DNA from: Sphaerosporella brunnea
Taxonomy: Eukaryota > Ascomycota > Pezizomycetes > Pezizales > Pyronemataceae
Assembly (NCBI GenBank): GCA_008704415.1
Contig: VXIS01000436.1
Coordinates: 1-32,390, forward strand
Reading direction: 5' to 3'
Length of the DNA: 32,390 nt
This document shows positions 7,517 through 19,065 of the stretch, piece by piece (the stretch's first letter is position 1; each line of letters begins with the position of its first letter). The translations under genes were made by a program, and so were the position numbers. The notes under the pieces were generated by a model. The model saw only the letters and a list, made by a program, of their open reading frames with translations. It made no database searches and had not been told where the DNA came from.

Positions 7517-10500
7517 TCAAGCTCTGTTGTTGGTGTTGCCCTCGGCATTCAACAGGGCAACGCGGGCCTTGATGCGGGCAACTCGCGACTCGATAGCTGT
7601 GTGAAAACGCTACGTTAGGCACCGCTCGCAGGGCGATCCTGACATGAACACTACGACGACTTACATTCTTCTCCACTGGTCTCGCCCTCATCCATGCTCC
7701 TCCGCATGTCCAGAGTGGCAGCCGAAACCTCGTCGGTCTTGGCCTGTGACTTGGCCCTCTCTGCAGCGTTCTTCCGGATCTGTGCCCAGCGGTCCTGGAT
7801 GGGCTCGGCCGTGTTGGGGGCAGACATTTCTGATGTGTCGTCGTTGGCAGGAGGTGCAGGGGAATCCATATCGGATACCTCTGGGGAATCTTCAGGGACA
7901 AAGGCTGGCTGGTCCTCCAGTGGGCCTTGGTTAAAAGACGAGAAGGGGCTCTTTCCGGAAATAGCAGGATGCTCTTCCACGGGTGGTGGGACCTGAGCCG
8001 GCGCAATTTCCTTCTCCACGGGCGTCGTCGCAGTGGGCTCAGCAGTGACAGGAGATGCAGGGGTTTGCTTCCTCCGTAGGGAGGTCTTGCGAACAACACT
8101 GTTAGTTGGGACAGCGAGCTGATTTCCCATAGGCAGAGCACCCTCCGCCTTCATCCCAAACATGGCCCGAAGACGAGATACTTTCTTGCCGACCCTTTCT
8201 GGTGCAGGGGCCGTAGACGGTGTGTGACTGGGGCTTGTAGTCGCTCGCTTGCCTATTGATGCCGGGGATGAGCGGCCGCTGAGTGTTTGCGGAGTTGGTG
8301 ACAGAGTGGTCACTGGAGATGGTGGGGGATTGTTCTTGACTGGAGCAGTCGTAGTGGGTGGAAGATCTAACAGCGATCTAACCGGCAACACGCTTTCTTC
8401 CTTTGGAAGCGCAGGGAGCGAGCGCTCTGTGTCCACTGGCTTCTTCTCTGGCGGAGGGGCGCCCTTAAGGTATGTATCTCTCAAGTTGTCTCGGTCATAC
8501 CGGTTCGCCCACTTCATTGCTGGGGTGGCCTCGGACATGATCACCGGCTGCAGGGTGAAGACACTGTTGGTTTTCGTGTCTGGTACATTCTCACGCGGCT
8601 TTCCACGTCTGAGTTGTGGAAATTCAGAAGCCGTCTGTTGTTGTCGTAAAGCAGCAGCGGCTGCCTGGATCTTCGCAGTCTGGTCAGGACCAATGTTTGT
8701 TCTGCTCGAGGTGTGCACAGCTGCATTGAACTGCTTCGTGGTCTGCTGAGAAGGCACCTCTGCAACGCCAACAGATTTTCTTCTCAGCCTGGTCCGCTTC
8801 GTCCACTTTTTGTCCTTTTTGGTCACCGCAGGCGTTTCAGTCATGACCGCAGCGCCACGGATTTTCTCCTACATGATTATTAGCTTGAAGTCGGAAATGG
8901 GGGTGAAAGCTAGAACTCACCTCTACAACAAGCCATTTGGCACCCTGAACTGTGGTTTCAACCAGAGCACATCGTCCAAACACGGATTTTCTGTTTGCGG
9001 TCTCTTCCCCAGCCAGACTGGACATCCAGACCCACCAAAAGACATCGTCCACCTCCATTGGTGTGATTCTTTCGAGCTCGCCAGGTTCCAGAGTCAACAT
9101 CTTTCGGTTAGACTGAGAACTCTTGAGACGATCCGTAGTTTCGATGGGCGGGAGCGTTTTGTCAGGTGGGAGCAAATGGGGTGCTGGAGTGGTCTGGGCC
9201 ATTTCACGGTCACCGAAACCGCCATCCATGAAGTCCGCCCAAGACGGTGTGGTGGGCCGGGCAAGGTCTGCGTAGTCGTCCCGGTCACGAGGAGTAGTCG
9301 GTACGAGTGTCGGGTTGGGATGGGATTGTGTTGAAATGCGGCGCCGGCTGAAGGCTTCCAACGGAAGCTCATCATCAGACTCGTCGGATTCCGGCGTCAA
9401 AGCAGTGAAACCCATATCTTGAAACCTAGACCAAGATTGATCCTGAAGACCGGTTGATGCCTTGTTAGAGGATTGGCCCGTTGATGATATGCATTTCAGT
9501 ACACGTCTGCACTCGTCGGTGAGCGCTTTGACGGGGTCATCGAAATCGGTGAACACCTTCAGTGCCAGATCACTGTGATTATACTGAAGATTTTTGGCTC
9601 TTCGCAGCAAAGCGAATGGCGAAGGCGAGACCTTGTCAACCGTGACAACAACCCTTACAGTTCGAGTTTGAAACTGAGGCGGGGTCACGGGTGGGTAGTC
9701 GATAGAGGCGAGCAGCGCTCTGAGGGAAGTGGGCAGCAAAGACACGCTTCTGCTGGGATCGGCGGGTGAGAGTGACCTCAGGTAAGCGAAGAAGAGATGG
9801 CAGGTGGCATCTGCAGCGCTTGTCCACGATGAATACCCGCCCTCAAACCCATAGCCTGTGTCACTGTGCTCAAAAGCCCACCAACCGGCAAATCTCGACA
9901 GCTTGAGCCCACCCAAACCGTTGTGCTTTCCATTAGCTGCGATAGCCGAAAGCAGATCGAAGTAATCGAAAATGATTTTGGAGCGGGCTTCGGATTCGGC
10001 ACTAATAGGGATGAATGTCGCAAACGAGTCGCGAGCCATGCTCGAATCTACACGGGAAAAGGAAATAAGATCATTAGCCCCGATTCTAATATTCGCAAAA
10101 CCTTAAAAATCGAGTCTTAGGGGGAAAGTATAATCGAACGTCAAATATATGGAGGAATTCGTAGTCTTACCGACTTCACCCTATAAACATGTTAGCTCTC
10201 GGACGCAGAATGCGCGCACGAGCTGGGAGCTTGCCTGACGAAACATTTCATACACCTCCCACGTGACTACGCCCCCGGGCAAACGACTCCAACACCATTT
10301 CAAGGCGCTACAAAGCACGTCGGGATCCGTTAGGCGCAATTCCTGTTGTAGGTGGGTACCCGTGGGTGGTGCGTTGGTTGGGTTGAAGTAATTGCGAATA
10401 AACGACCTCGCGGCGCACGGGTCGGTATTGGGTCGATATGGCAACAGAAGGAACGGGGTTGACAAGCCTAGATAGATCCACACCCCTCAGTCCAAAAATT

Positions 10501-10713
10501 CTGTGTGATGAAGCATCGAAAGCGGTGCGCACCTCTAGACTTGACTTCGGTAGTGCATCCACGTATCAATTCTTGGACCTCCTCTGGATCCACCTCAGTT
10601 CTAGCCCAGCCATCGGTCCATGTAGGTTTGGAAGGCTGCTCAGAAACTACGGGCCCGTTTGTGCGCTTTGAATTCGCGTCCCTTTTGAATACTCGGTTCA
10701 AGAAAGCTGGCAT
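7517..10713 (-). CDS. MSB1: Msb1/Mug8-family protein (DUF1708), polarity and cell-wall signalling, six exons
   Basis: Exons: 10713-10533, 10467-10235, 10180-10171 (10-nt microexon), 10047-8921, 8868-7665, 7596-7517; 944 residues, all phases consistent. Intron 2 is a GC-AG intron (GCAAGC donor, GCTAAC branch, TATAG); the other introns are GT-AG. The Msb1/Mug8 domain covers about residues 60-517: LSTPFLLLPYRPNTDP, WCWSRLPGGVVTWEVYEMF, GEVDSSMARDSFATFIPIS, LSRFAGWWAFEHSDTGYGF, DATCHLFFAYLRSLSP, then FWWVWMSSLAGEETANRKS. Residues 518-944 are Pro/Ser/Thr-rich and probably disordered, ending in a short basic/helical segment IESRVARIKARVALLN. In yeast Msb1 is a multicopy suppressor in Cdc42/Bem and Pkc1 pathways and has a RhoGAP-like fold; action at the bud neck or hyphal tip is inferred. 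The microexon restores the conserved sequence around FRQGEVDSS, so it is well supported. Confidence 0.92.
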
Positions 10714-13700
10714 TGCATACGAACAAGGCGAGCGACGGTGTTGAGAGTGTGGTGTTTAGTGCTCAAGCTCGGGTATCGACGTGCAGGTTTATGCTTCTCG
10801 TGGTGCACAAGCGAACGGGGATTTAGATCGACAAGAAGGCGACAAGTCGCAGCTCTACTGATGGAGTGGTAGGCGCTTCGAACAGAGTAATTGTGTGATA
10901 GATAAGAGTGATAGAAGACGAGTGAACAAAAGATGGATAGGTTGAGGAGGGGAAAAGGGTTGCGACTTTCTGAAGCAGCCGTCGTGCCTGTGACCTCTGA
11001 TTCGCGTTGGGGAGCTGCACTTCTGCAAGTTAAAGTATTAGTTTCTTGGGTTTGTAGGGAACGCGTTGTAAAACCAACGTGTGATATGTATGCAGCAGAA
11101 GAACCCAACCCGATGCAAGAAGGCACAGAAAGTAAGCAAGCAAGCAAGCAAGCTTTGAGTCGGTTGATGAGTTGTCGATGTGATGATCAAAGGAGCGTAA
11201 TGCGTGCAATGCACGAAAGAATGTGGGTTGTTAAGGTTGGTGTGCCAGCGAGCGAATGGGAGAGCGGGGGGGTGCGGTTAACCGTATGCTGTATGAAATA
11301 GATAGCAGGCTCAATTTCATAAAGATACAGTTCCTCCTCACTCTCTTGAGGAAAGATAGTCCCTTGGATCGCGGCAGGGACCACAGCACCCGGGATTCAG
11401 GGGCTGAGATATCAGGGAACAACAGAGAGTTATTTGAGAGAGCGTGGAGGACGTAAGTCCAGAAAACACAAACAAAAAGTCAAAAGGCACACAAGAAACA
11501 ACTCGAAAGAAGAAGAGAGGGCTGGCTGGCGGTAGAGGGAGGAGAAGAAACAGAGGTTCCCGCGGGGAAGGAAAGGAGTCGCGACGAAATGGTTCTTGTC
11601 TTGGTTGTTGCTTCGGGGTGGTTCACCAACCATCACCACTCCTGGTAGCCACCGCTAAACTTGTTTGTTGGTAGACTGGCGCAAAGCGAGGACTGGGCTC
11701 AGGCCCTCATTTTCTTACCTTATTTCGACGCCGGAGAAGCCTTCTTCTTTTTTCTCGTCTGCTCCGACAAGTCTTTCGTTTCGCTTCATGATCGCTATCG
11801 ACATCGAGCGCCCCAGCAGCCGGTGATGGCGGATTCCATCTCAAAAATCGATGCCGCCCAGTTTGAGGCCATTTGATGATCCTGCGAGACAAAAGACGGC
11901 AGAAGTGTTTCAATAGTCACGCCCCGCCAGCCCGCAGACGGCAACTGAGATGCAAGCCAATGGAGCCAATGGGAAAAATCCCGGCCGAATTGAATTCGAA
12001 GGACCTTGAGCCGACCGCTAGTACCGTACAGCCTGTACCCTGCAGGTCAAATGCGCAGAGCACGGCGTGGAATTGGCATAGGCGAGCTCTCAAGATTGCC
12101 CTGACGGCCGATCGCAAATGCACTTGCAATATCATGTCTGATGACTTCAATATCATTCAAAAATCCAGTCAATAGCTCACAAAGAGACCGACCAAGATGC
12201 CTTACCTGTGGGGTTCACTCAAACCAACAGTAGAGCCCGCGGCAGCGGAAATTGCCAGACCAGCCATGTAGCGGCCTCCTAGAAGCGTTTCAAATCTCCA
12301 AATCACAGGACCGCCCTCTGATTTGTCGTGAAGAGAATGACCGAAATAAAGCCTCGCGCCGGTGAGGTGCTGGAGGGCTGAGGTCTCTCCGCGTTTCCCC
12401 TCCCCGAAAATCCAGGGTTGGATGCCTCCGTCCCCAGTTTCTGGCTTGTGGGGTTGAAGGACCGCTTAGTGGTCATCGCTGAAGCGAGGATTTTTGCTGC
12501 TGCTAAAAATAACAACACAACCCACCTCTTCTTTCGAGCCGCAACTCTGACTTGTGGTAGGTGAGAACATGTAAGGACTGAAGTGCATATCTATGTGGTC
12601 TCACGAGAGCAATGGAGATGGTCTCGCTTGAGGACAAGCTCAAGCACAGCCTGCTCTATTTTGCTCGAGAGATACAGAAATGGCCTATCTGCGAATACCT
12701 TAGTAAGAAGAACGTGTTTGATCCATACGGAACAGCCGCTTTGACGTCTGGCTTATCGAGAAATCGCCATCACGATCCAGTCCAGTTTCACTCACGTAAC
12801 GTTGCCCTGGACTGTATCGCTGTAAAAAAAAAAAAAAAAAAACATACACTGCAAAGAACACGCATGTGCATGCATGCGTACAGCCCGTATCAACGTCGAC
12901 TTCAAAACGTTAACCGCAATGGTCACAACCTTCAATAAGTCTCTCCAGGTGGAAACATGTAGGCATACCGTTATGGCACGCCAAAAAGCCTCATGGTGGG
13001 CAATGGCATCCTTCCAGTGCAGGAATCACCAGCCAGTGGGTATCCGTGGTCTCCAAGACGAGATCAAAGTGAAGAAAGCGCATACCACTGCCACGAAGTT
13101 AGGTGTATCTCCCTCCCTGTGAATGTGAAAAAAAGAAAATGGAAAAAAAAAGATAAAAGTGCTTCGTTGACTTCCACCATCGAGAGCACAGAGTGAGTCT
13201 TTGGAGGACTATGGTTAATTACAAGCTTGCGTGGATGTACTGACTTCGCGGAAACTATGTCATGGCATGCAATCTTCTCTGTAGGTAAACTAATGTAGCT
13301 CCCGTCACCAACGGCCCGGGTGGCGATCAGAAACCGGTGTCTTTGCACGTGTGGGGGATATCAAGCTATCCCCGATGGTATGATCCAAAACCTGGGACGT
13401 GGGCCAACAGCACGGCTATGCAGCAAATGCGGGGGCTTCGTGCTGGTGATAATAATAGCATACTTCTAGAAAACGGGCAACATCGAAAGGATTCACCTGC
13501 ATGGAGGCCATGCAGGTGGTTTGTGCGCCGCTGCAGTGGTAGCACCGACAAGCGCAAGAGCTGGGACAACCATGCACCATCCTCTCGGTACCGATACCTG
13601 TGCAGTCCATGTACCAGCCAGTCCAGTATTCAATGATCTCAGCCAATCTCCCGAAGATGATTTTCTGCCTGCCGCGAGAACAGTGTCGCCAACACGAAGA

Positions 13701-14822
13701 AAGTGATTCTTGCCACGATGCGCTTGAACCCGTCCTCATCGCCCACGTAATAAGCGACGCCCAAGTACCTGGCCGGCGGCCTGTTGCTGTTGATCAAGGT
13801 GGCCCTGTGTTCTATGTTCCAGGCGAACGTTGCTCAGGAAGAAACAGCACAGTCCGGTGAAACTGGACGTTGGCGGGAAGCAACGCGCGACTTGGCGGCC
13901 ATGCCGACCGATCACGAAGCCCGTCTATTCAGTACCTAGCTGGGTAGGTAACATGTGTGTATGCATTGCGAATGCATGCATCTCTTGGACCTGTGGGGGT
14001 TGGATCGTGTACCCAACATGACCTCGGCACTGAAGCGTTCGACGACGACGTCAAGGGCTCGGGAGGGGCTTTTTGACGGCGTTTCAGACTGTCCGCACTA
14101 AGGACTTTGTGGGCAAAGCTGAATGCCATAAATGCACCCGATTTAGTAACACGGTGGTCGGCTTAACAACCCAAGGGCGTCTATTTTAAGGGACGCCTCT
14201 TCTTTCGTCCACACACCCCAAAACTCACACACCCATCGGCACCGTTGAAAGCCTGTCTGCTGCTTGCTTGCTGCTGCTGCTGTCCCAGAGCCTACCACCA
14301 CCTATCACCTGCAAACTCGAGCGTGTTCTATACATATACCTTCAATCCGCCCCCCCCCCCCCCAGCCCGCTCTTCCAGAGAGGCCCTTTCTCAACTTAGA
14401 TCTCTGTGACGGCGCCTACTACTTACCTCTGCCTACCTACCTGCCTGCCTGTCCCCCACAACCTACACGCCTATTTTTCTCTTCTTTGCGTTCTGGATCG
14501 TCGCGCTTTGTCTGCTGTGTGCTGTTGCGAGATTCCAGAACTCCCACCCCCCGCCCCCCCCCCCCCACCACCCTCCCGCTCCCTTCTTTCTTTGTCTTGC
14601 GATTGTTGTCTCGTTCCGTCTCATCGGTTATACACCCTTGCCCACACCCAGTCGAGGCCGAGTCGATTTGGAACCCCCGAGGAGCACGTCACGTCCACGC
14701 CCCGTCCTTTTTGCTTCGTCGGCACGGTGTCGCAACCCTCGTGATTCTCAACTTCACGGTCCGAATCGATTATCGGGACTTGAACGCTTCGAGATTCTGT
14801 TTTTTCCTCTGCCATATTTGGG
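10714..14822. other. 4.1-kb divergent intergenic region without a convincing gene
   Basis: It lies between the 5' ends of MSB1 (-) and the MADS-box gene (+). Many frames of 60-150 codons exist on both strands, but none shows recognisable protein sequence or an exon chain I could splice. It contains an AAGC x5 microsatellite (11134-11153), a poly-A run (about 12823-12842), small GCATGC-rich palindromes (about 12860-12880 and 13958-13982), and a pyrimidine-rich leader from about 14190 with C14 (14350-14363) and C13 (14554-14566) tracts. The last 600 bp probably form the promoter and 5' UTR of the MADS gene. A noncoding RNA or a short multi-exon gene cannot be ruled out. Confidence 0.5.
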
Positions 14823-16797
14823 ATGGGTCGGAGAAAGGTACGTCTTTCTGTGTCTGTGCGTGTGGCGCGTTGTCGACGGGCCAATATCAGTATGCCTGCA
14901 TGGCCATGGCAATGCTGTTGGCCCCACGTCGATCGTTGGTACGCTGTCGTAATGGCATGTCTGACCATTTTTATTTCGACTGCAGATTGAAATAAAGCCT
15001 ATTAAGGATGACCGGAATCGCTCGGTGTTAGTAGTGATCGCGTTCGCGATGTCCAACAGTTGAACATCGTTGATGCTCTGGAACCTGTGTTAAAGAAGCT
15101 AATTCTATCTATAGCACCTTTCTTAAACGAAAAGGCGGTCTGTTCAAGAAGGCCCATGAGCTCTCGGTCTTGTGCCAAGTAGACGTCGCTGTGGTTATCT
15201 TCAGTAGCAATAAGAAACTATACCAGTACTGCTCGGGCGACATCAACGAGATCATCAGTAGGCATTCATACGTATGTGACCTGTCCGCTTTGGCCGTTCT
15301 CGCCGTTATTGACATTCCACGCAGTATGACACGCCGCACGAGTCGAAAGGCCCTGCGGATTTCATGAATAAGAAGGATTTGGACGACGACGACGACGATG
15401 ATGTGATAGCCGGCCCCGAACGCGCGGGCTCGCATTCGTCAAACGATCATCCACTTCCGCACCACATGCAGCATCCTCCAGTACACCTCAATAGGCATAC
15501 TGCCTCCGCGTCCCCGCCGAACATGCCGAAGAACCTCGTAGGCCCCAACTATTCCATGGGACCTCGTGTAGGTACCCCCCAGCCGATGACTCGCCCATCG
15601 TCCAGGAACCAATTGGGAAGGCGCAACAGCTCAAATCTCGTCCCTCCAAATGGCTATCCCGCTACTCAGCACCCGCCTCATCAGAATGGTTACCCATCAT
15701 ACATGCCTCATCAGCAGCAGCATCAGCAACACCAGCATCAGCAACATCAGCCGCCACAGCCAGTTTACGGCTCCCAGATGATGCAGCCATCTAACCTCAG
15801 TCAGATGCAATATCCGCAATACGCTCATCAACAACCGCAGAATTCTCAACCGCAGTCCGACTCGTTCCTGAATGATACCAGTCGACGACAGTCCATGCCA
15901 CCGGTTTACAGCTCGGAACAATCTGCTCCCGCAAACGAAGAACCTCCTCGCTCCGAACCACAAACGTTGGAACCGAAACGAGCTCCAGCCAAGTCTCGCA
16001 GCATGTTCACACCTATCGGGCCCAGTGACTCTGTCCTTGCAGCTCACTTCGGCTTTGGACAGGAGTCCAGATCTCATTCCATAGATGTTGGCTCTGTTCA
16101 ACGGAAGAATGCGTTGGCAGCTAAGACCGAGGAAAAGCCAGCGTCTGTGCCGGCTCCACCACTGTCCACGACAACTGCTCCACTACCGCCCCCTCCACCA
16201 CCACCGCAACCTCTGTCCGCGTCGCCGCCTCCTCTTTCACGCAATAATAGCATGGCTGATCCTAAGTCTGCTGGCATACGACCAAAATTGAAGGTGATGA
16301 TTCCGAGCGAAAGTTCAGATGCTGGCAGCCCATCGGCGTCGCCTAGGGGACCTGCACCAGGAAACCCAGGCACTCTGTCTGCTCGCCCCGGCGACGATGG
16401 TGCGCCTGGCGTGGTGCTTCCGCCTCCTTCACCCAGTCAAAGTGTAGGTGCTCTGCTGAGTGCTGGAGCCCAAGGGCCCGATAACCCATTTTCTCGTCGG
16501 CTACGGCCCGAACAAACCCCGATATCTGCATTGCCTAGTCGCTTCGCGGAATCAATCCTAGCGTCACCATCGGGGGGATTTTATAATGAATGGATGGGAG
16601 GGCTAGGACTGAGCAACCAACGTAGTGGCGACAACATGCTTCCGAGTCCTCTTAACTTCCAGAGCCTTCAGACCCCGGTTGGAGGAGGCTCTGCGCCTTT
16701 CTTCAAAAGCGAATACGAAACCAATGGCAACAAGCGGCGCTCTCCAGAATCCGACCACTCAGAAGGATCTGCAGCAAAAAGGCCGAAGAACAGTTGA
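14823..16797 (+). CDS. rlmA: MEF2/Rlm1-type MADS-box transcription factor (RlmA-like), four exons
   Basis: Exons: 14823-14837 (15 nt), 14986-15026, 15115-15271, 15325-16797; 561 residues. The MADS domain is complete: [20 protein letters not shown], then [40 protein letters not shown] and [39 protein letters not shown] with IEIKPI is the SRF/MEF2-superfamily DNA-binding face, MEF2-like rather than SRF-like. An Asp run (about residues 89-97) and a His/Gln-rich tract (about 200-217) follow. [11 protein letters not shown] (about 388-398) resembles the MAPK-docking D-motif of MEF2 and Rlm1, followed by several Ser-Pro sites. Rlm1/RlmA is the transcriptional output of the Slt2/MpkA cell-wall-integrity kinase. 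The C-terminus ends [10 protein letters not shown]...AAKRPKNS, a possible nuclear localisation signal. Splitting the MADS box after codon 5 creates the tiny first coding exon. Confidence 0.94.
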
Positions 16798-17629
16798 TTC
16801 TGACTTGTAATGGCACTTCAACTCTTCTCCCTTTTATCTCAGGATTCATGAAATGGCCTTTACGATGTGATGGGTTTTATGGGGTTTGGCGTTATGTGGT
16901 TCGATTTCTTTGGGTCTGGCCGATGGTACGAACTTTCCCTTCTCGACAGTGGTCCGTGGGTAATTTGCTTCTCGCAAGTCTGGGCTTGCATTGCTTCTGA
17001 ACGGTTTGTTTGGGCTACCGGACGGCTGCGTTTTACCGATTCTTTACTTCGGTTTCTTCCTTTCAATAATCTGCATGTCATGGGTTGCGGAATTGCATTT
17101 TCGGCGGAAATGGCTATTCTTTTTTCCGTTTTCCGTTTTTCTTTTCTTTTTTTTTCCTTTTTCGAAACTGTTTTCTGATTTCTTTCACACTTTATTCCCT
17201 TTAAGGCCTCCGCGTGTACAAAAGTATTCTACATTTCACTACCGGCCGGACAGGCCGGGTTTGGGGTGTCGTTGGGATGGATTGGACTGGACTGGATGGA
17301 ATGGGATTAACCGCACTGGGCTGCGTTGATAGCTGGACGGATGGGTGGGGTTCTTCCTTTTGTGTTAGACTATGATTCCGACGATTTGGATACGCTCGTT
17401 GAACGGAGCTGGTTCGCAAATGGTGTAGGAGCCATTGGGGTGGGGATATGTTTGCAGGGTAGGATAGGTATTTGGGATATAGGAGCCAAGAAACAGAAAA
17501 ACATGGAGCTGGGCCAGTGTGGTGGCTGGAGTTTGGAATGAAGAGGCTTTTTTTATAAGGTGCTCATTGTGTATTATGTATTTTGGATTCATGGAATCAC
17601 CGAGTGCTGCCTTATTTGTCCCATATCCC
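16798..17629. other. Intergenic between convergent MADS and Dad2-like genes
   Basis: 3' flanks of two convergent genes. T-rich tract at 17120-17180 and a diverged GGATTGGACT-like tandem stretch at 17275-17310. No further gene seen. Confidence 0.5.
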
Positions 17630-17954
17630 CTACGACCTCCCAAACCGCCCCTTCCTCTTCCCTTTCTCCGCCCCGCCGACATCTTCCGCAGGCAAAATCT
17701 CTTCGAACACGCCCTGCCACCGCTCCGCGAGCGATACTATCGCTCCGTGGTTCTTGCCCGCGGTCTGTACGTCTTCGACAACGTTGTCGACCAGATGCTT
17801 TACGCTCTCGAGGGTCGCGCGAAGGACTTTGAGGGACTCGAGCTCCTGCGGCTGTTAGCGGAGTAGAGCCGAGGGAAAGGAGGAGAGCTGAAAAGGTGGG
17901 GGGGGGGGGGGGTGGAACCTTGGTGAGTGCGGCGTCTTCAGTGGTGGTGGACAT
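17630..17954 (-). CDS. DAD2: Dad2-like DASH/Dam1 complex subunit, two exons
   Basis: Exon 1 (17954-17919) encodes MSTTTEDAALTK; exon 2 (17845-17630) begins ELESLKVLRATLESVKHLVD; 83 residues in total. The 73-bp intron (17918-17846) has GTTCCA, GCTAAC and CAG and contains a 15-nt C tract. The protein is one helical coiled-coil unit followed by GAIVSLAERWQGVFEEI and a basic tail ending KGKRKGRFGRS. The KELxSL...L...W..I/F..I pattern fits yeast and fission-yeast Dad2, a small DASH subunit that couples kinetochores to microtubules. Other DASH coiled-coil subunits (Dad1, Duo1) are possible because they are short and alike. Longer frames on both strands here (140, 115 and 91 codons) are shadows driven by GC-rich composition. 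Confidence 0.6.
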
Positions 17955-18792
17955 GGTCGCTTTGTTGGTGGTTGTTCTGGGGAGACGCGGAGCAGGGTTA
18001 GGTTGGGTCACTTACGTGCCGCGCGCGCGTGCGCATGGTCAAGTCAAGCATCCTTTAGTGCGAGCGACCGGGTGGGGAGTTAATTAATGTAATTGATGCG
18101 CCGGTTATTGTTCCAGTCAGCGCAAAGTGAGTGTTTCTTCACCCGGTGCGGATCTGGTGATTGTATTTTTATCTAAAACCTTAAATGCAGACCAACATAA
18201 GATGTATGCATGTCTTTCTCAGATGTATATAGAATACAAAGTCTGGGCCAAAAACTAGAAGCTCGACACCGTTTTTTTTTTTTTTTTTCTAAAAGAAACG
18301 CGAGGACGTGCGTACTAGTACTTGAATTGTTTGCACGTCTTCAAATTCCCTTCCTCCTCGTTGACACAGCGGGGGCTCCATTGAGTCGATGGAAATCCTA
18401 GGATGGCTAGGTGCTATTTGGCTTCAATTTTTGGATATATACCTTATGAGTGTGATAGAGAGCGCAGTTATGTATGGTAGCTTCACTGCATATCACCCGC
18501 CTTGTATTTTAGTGATGCAACCAGTATTGAAACACAGCCGTACGGTACGCTTACATAGAAGGTGGAGCAGGTTCGTTAAGTATCGCGTACCGCTAAGAGA
18601 TCCGCAGACTGACATCATGATAGGAATGCTACAGCGCAGGGGGAGAGCGGTTTCAGAAGACGGTTTCGAAAAGGCAGCATCGACGATACCGGGTTCAAAA
18701 TATACGGTCGCGGGGACGAGTATAAATCGCGCCAATGGCGAAACACAGCCAGTTCTTTGTTTGGTTGGCGAGGCATCGGGGAGATGGTGCAC
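17955..18792. other. Intergenic, no gene recognised
   Basis: Upstream of the Dad2-like gene and left of the second MITE-like element. It contains a poly-T run (about 18272-18288) and a GCGCGC-rich spot (18019-18034). A 195-codon plus-strand frame (18389-18976) runs into the transposon-like element and shows no recognisable protein; I do not call it a gene. Confidence 0.5.
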
Positions 18793-19065
18793 TACTCGAC
18801 GGATTTTTAAGTCTTGGGACACCCGAGAAACCCTAACCCACGATCGAAAAACGGAGAAAAATCGATATCTCCACTGGCTTGGCTCCAAAAATTGCAATTG
18901 CTGGCTCAAAATTAATGCGAAAGAGTCCTCGTCAGTTCTGGCAGTAAGATGCCCAGCGTTTATTTTTTCTTTGTGACGATATCGTGTTTTGCGTTGCTGT
19001 TTTTTGGTGGGGCGCGCGTGGGTTAGGGTTTTAGCGTGTCCCAACACTTAAAAATCCGTCGAGTA
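18793..19065. mobile_element. MITE-like element, 273 bp, with about 50-bp terminal inverted repeats
   Basis: The left end (18793-18842) and right end (19016-19065) are inverted copies. The first 20 nt are identical (TACTCGACGG...TTTAAGT), then one substitution, nine identical (TTGGGACAC), a five-base diverged block, and 14 identical (AACCCTAACCCACG). TA at both outer ends fits a Tc1/mariner-type TA target duplication. The interior is AT-rich and encodes no transposase. The shared TACTCG start and telomere-like CCCTAACCC motif link it to the element at 5093-5550. Confidence 0.85.

Noticed and set aside
10698..11147. 149-codon minus-strand frame upstream of MSB1
   Set aside because: Overlaps the MSB1 start region in another frame and has no recognisable sequence; most likely 5' UTR or promoter.
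18389..18976. 195-codon plus-strand frame
   Set aside because: No recognisable domain, and its last third lies inside the MITE-like element with the inverted repeat, so it is probably a chance frame.
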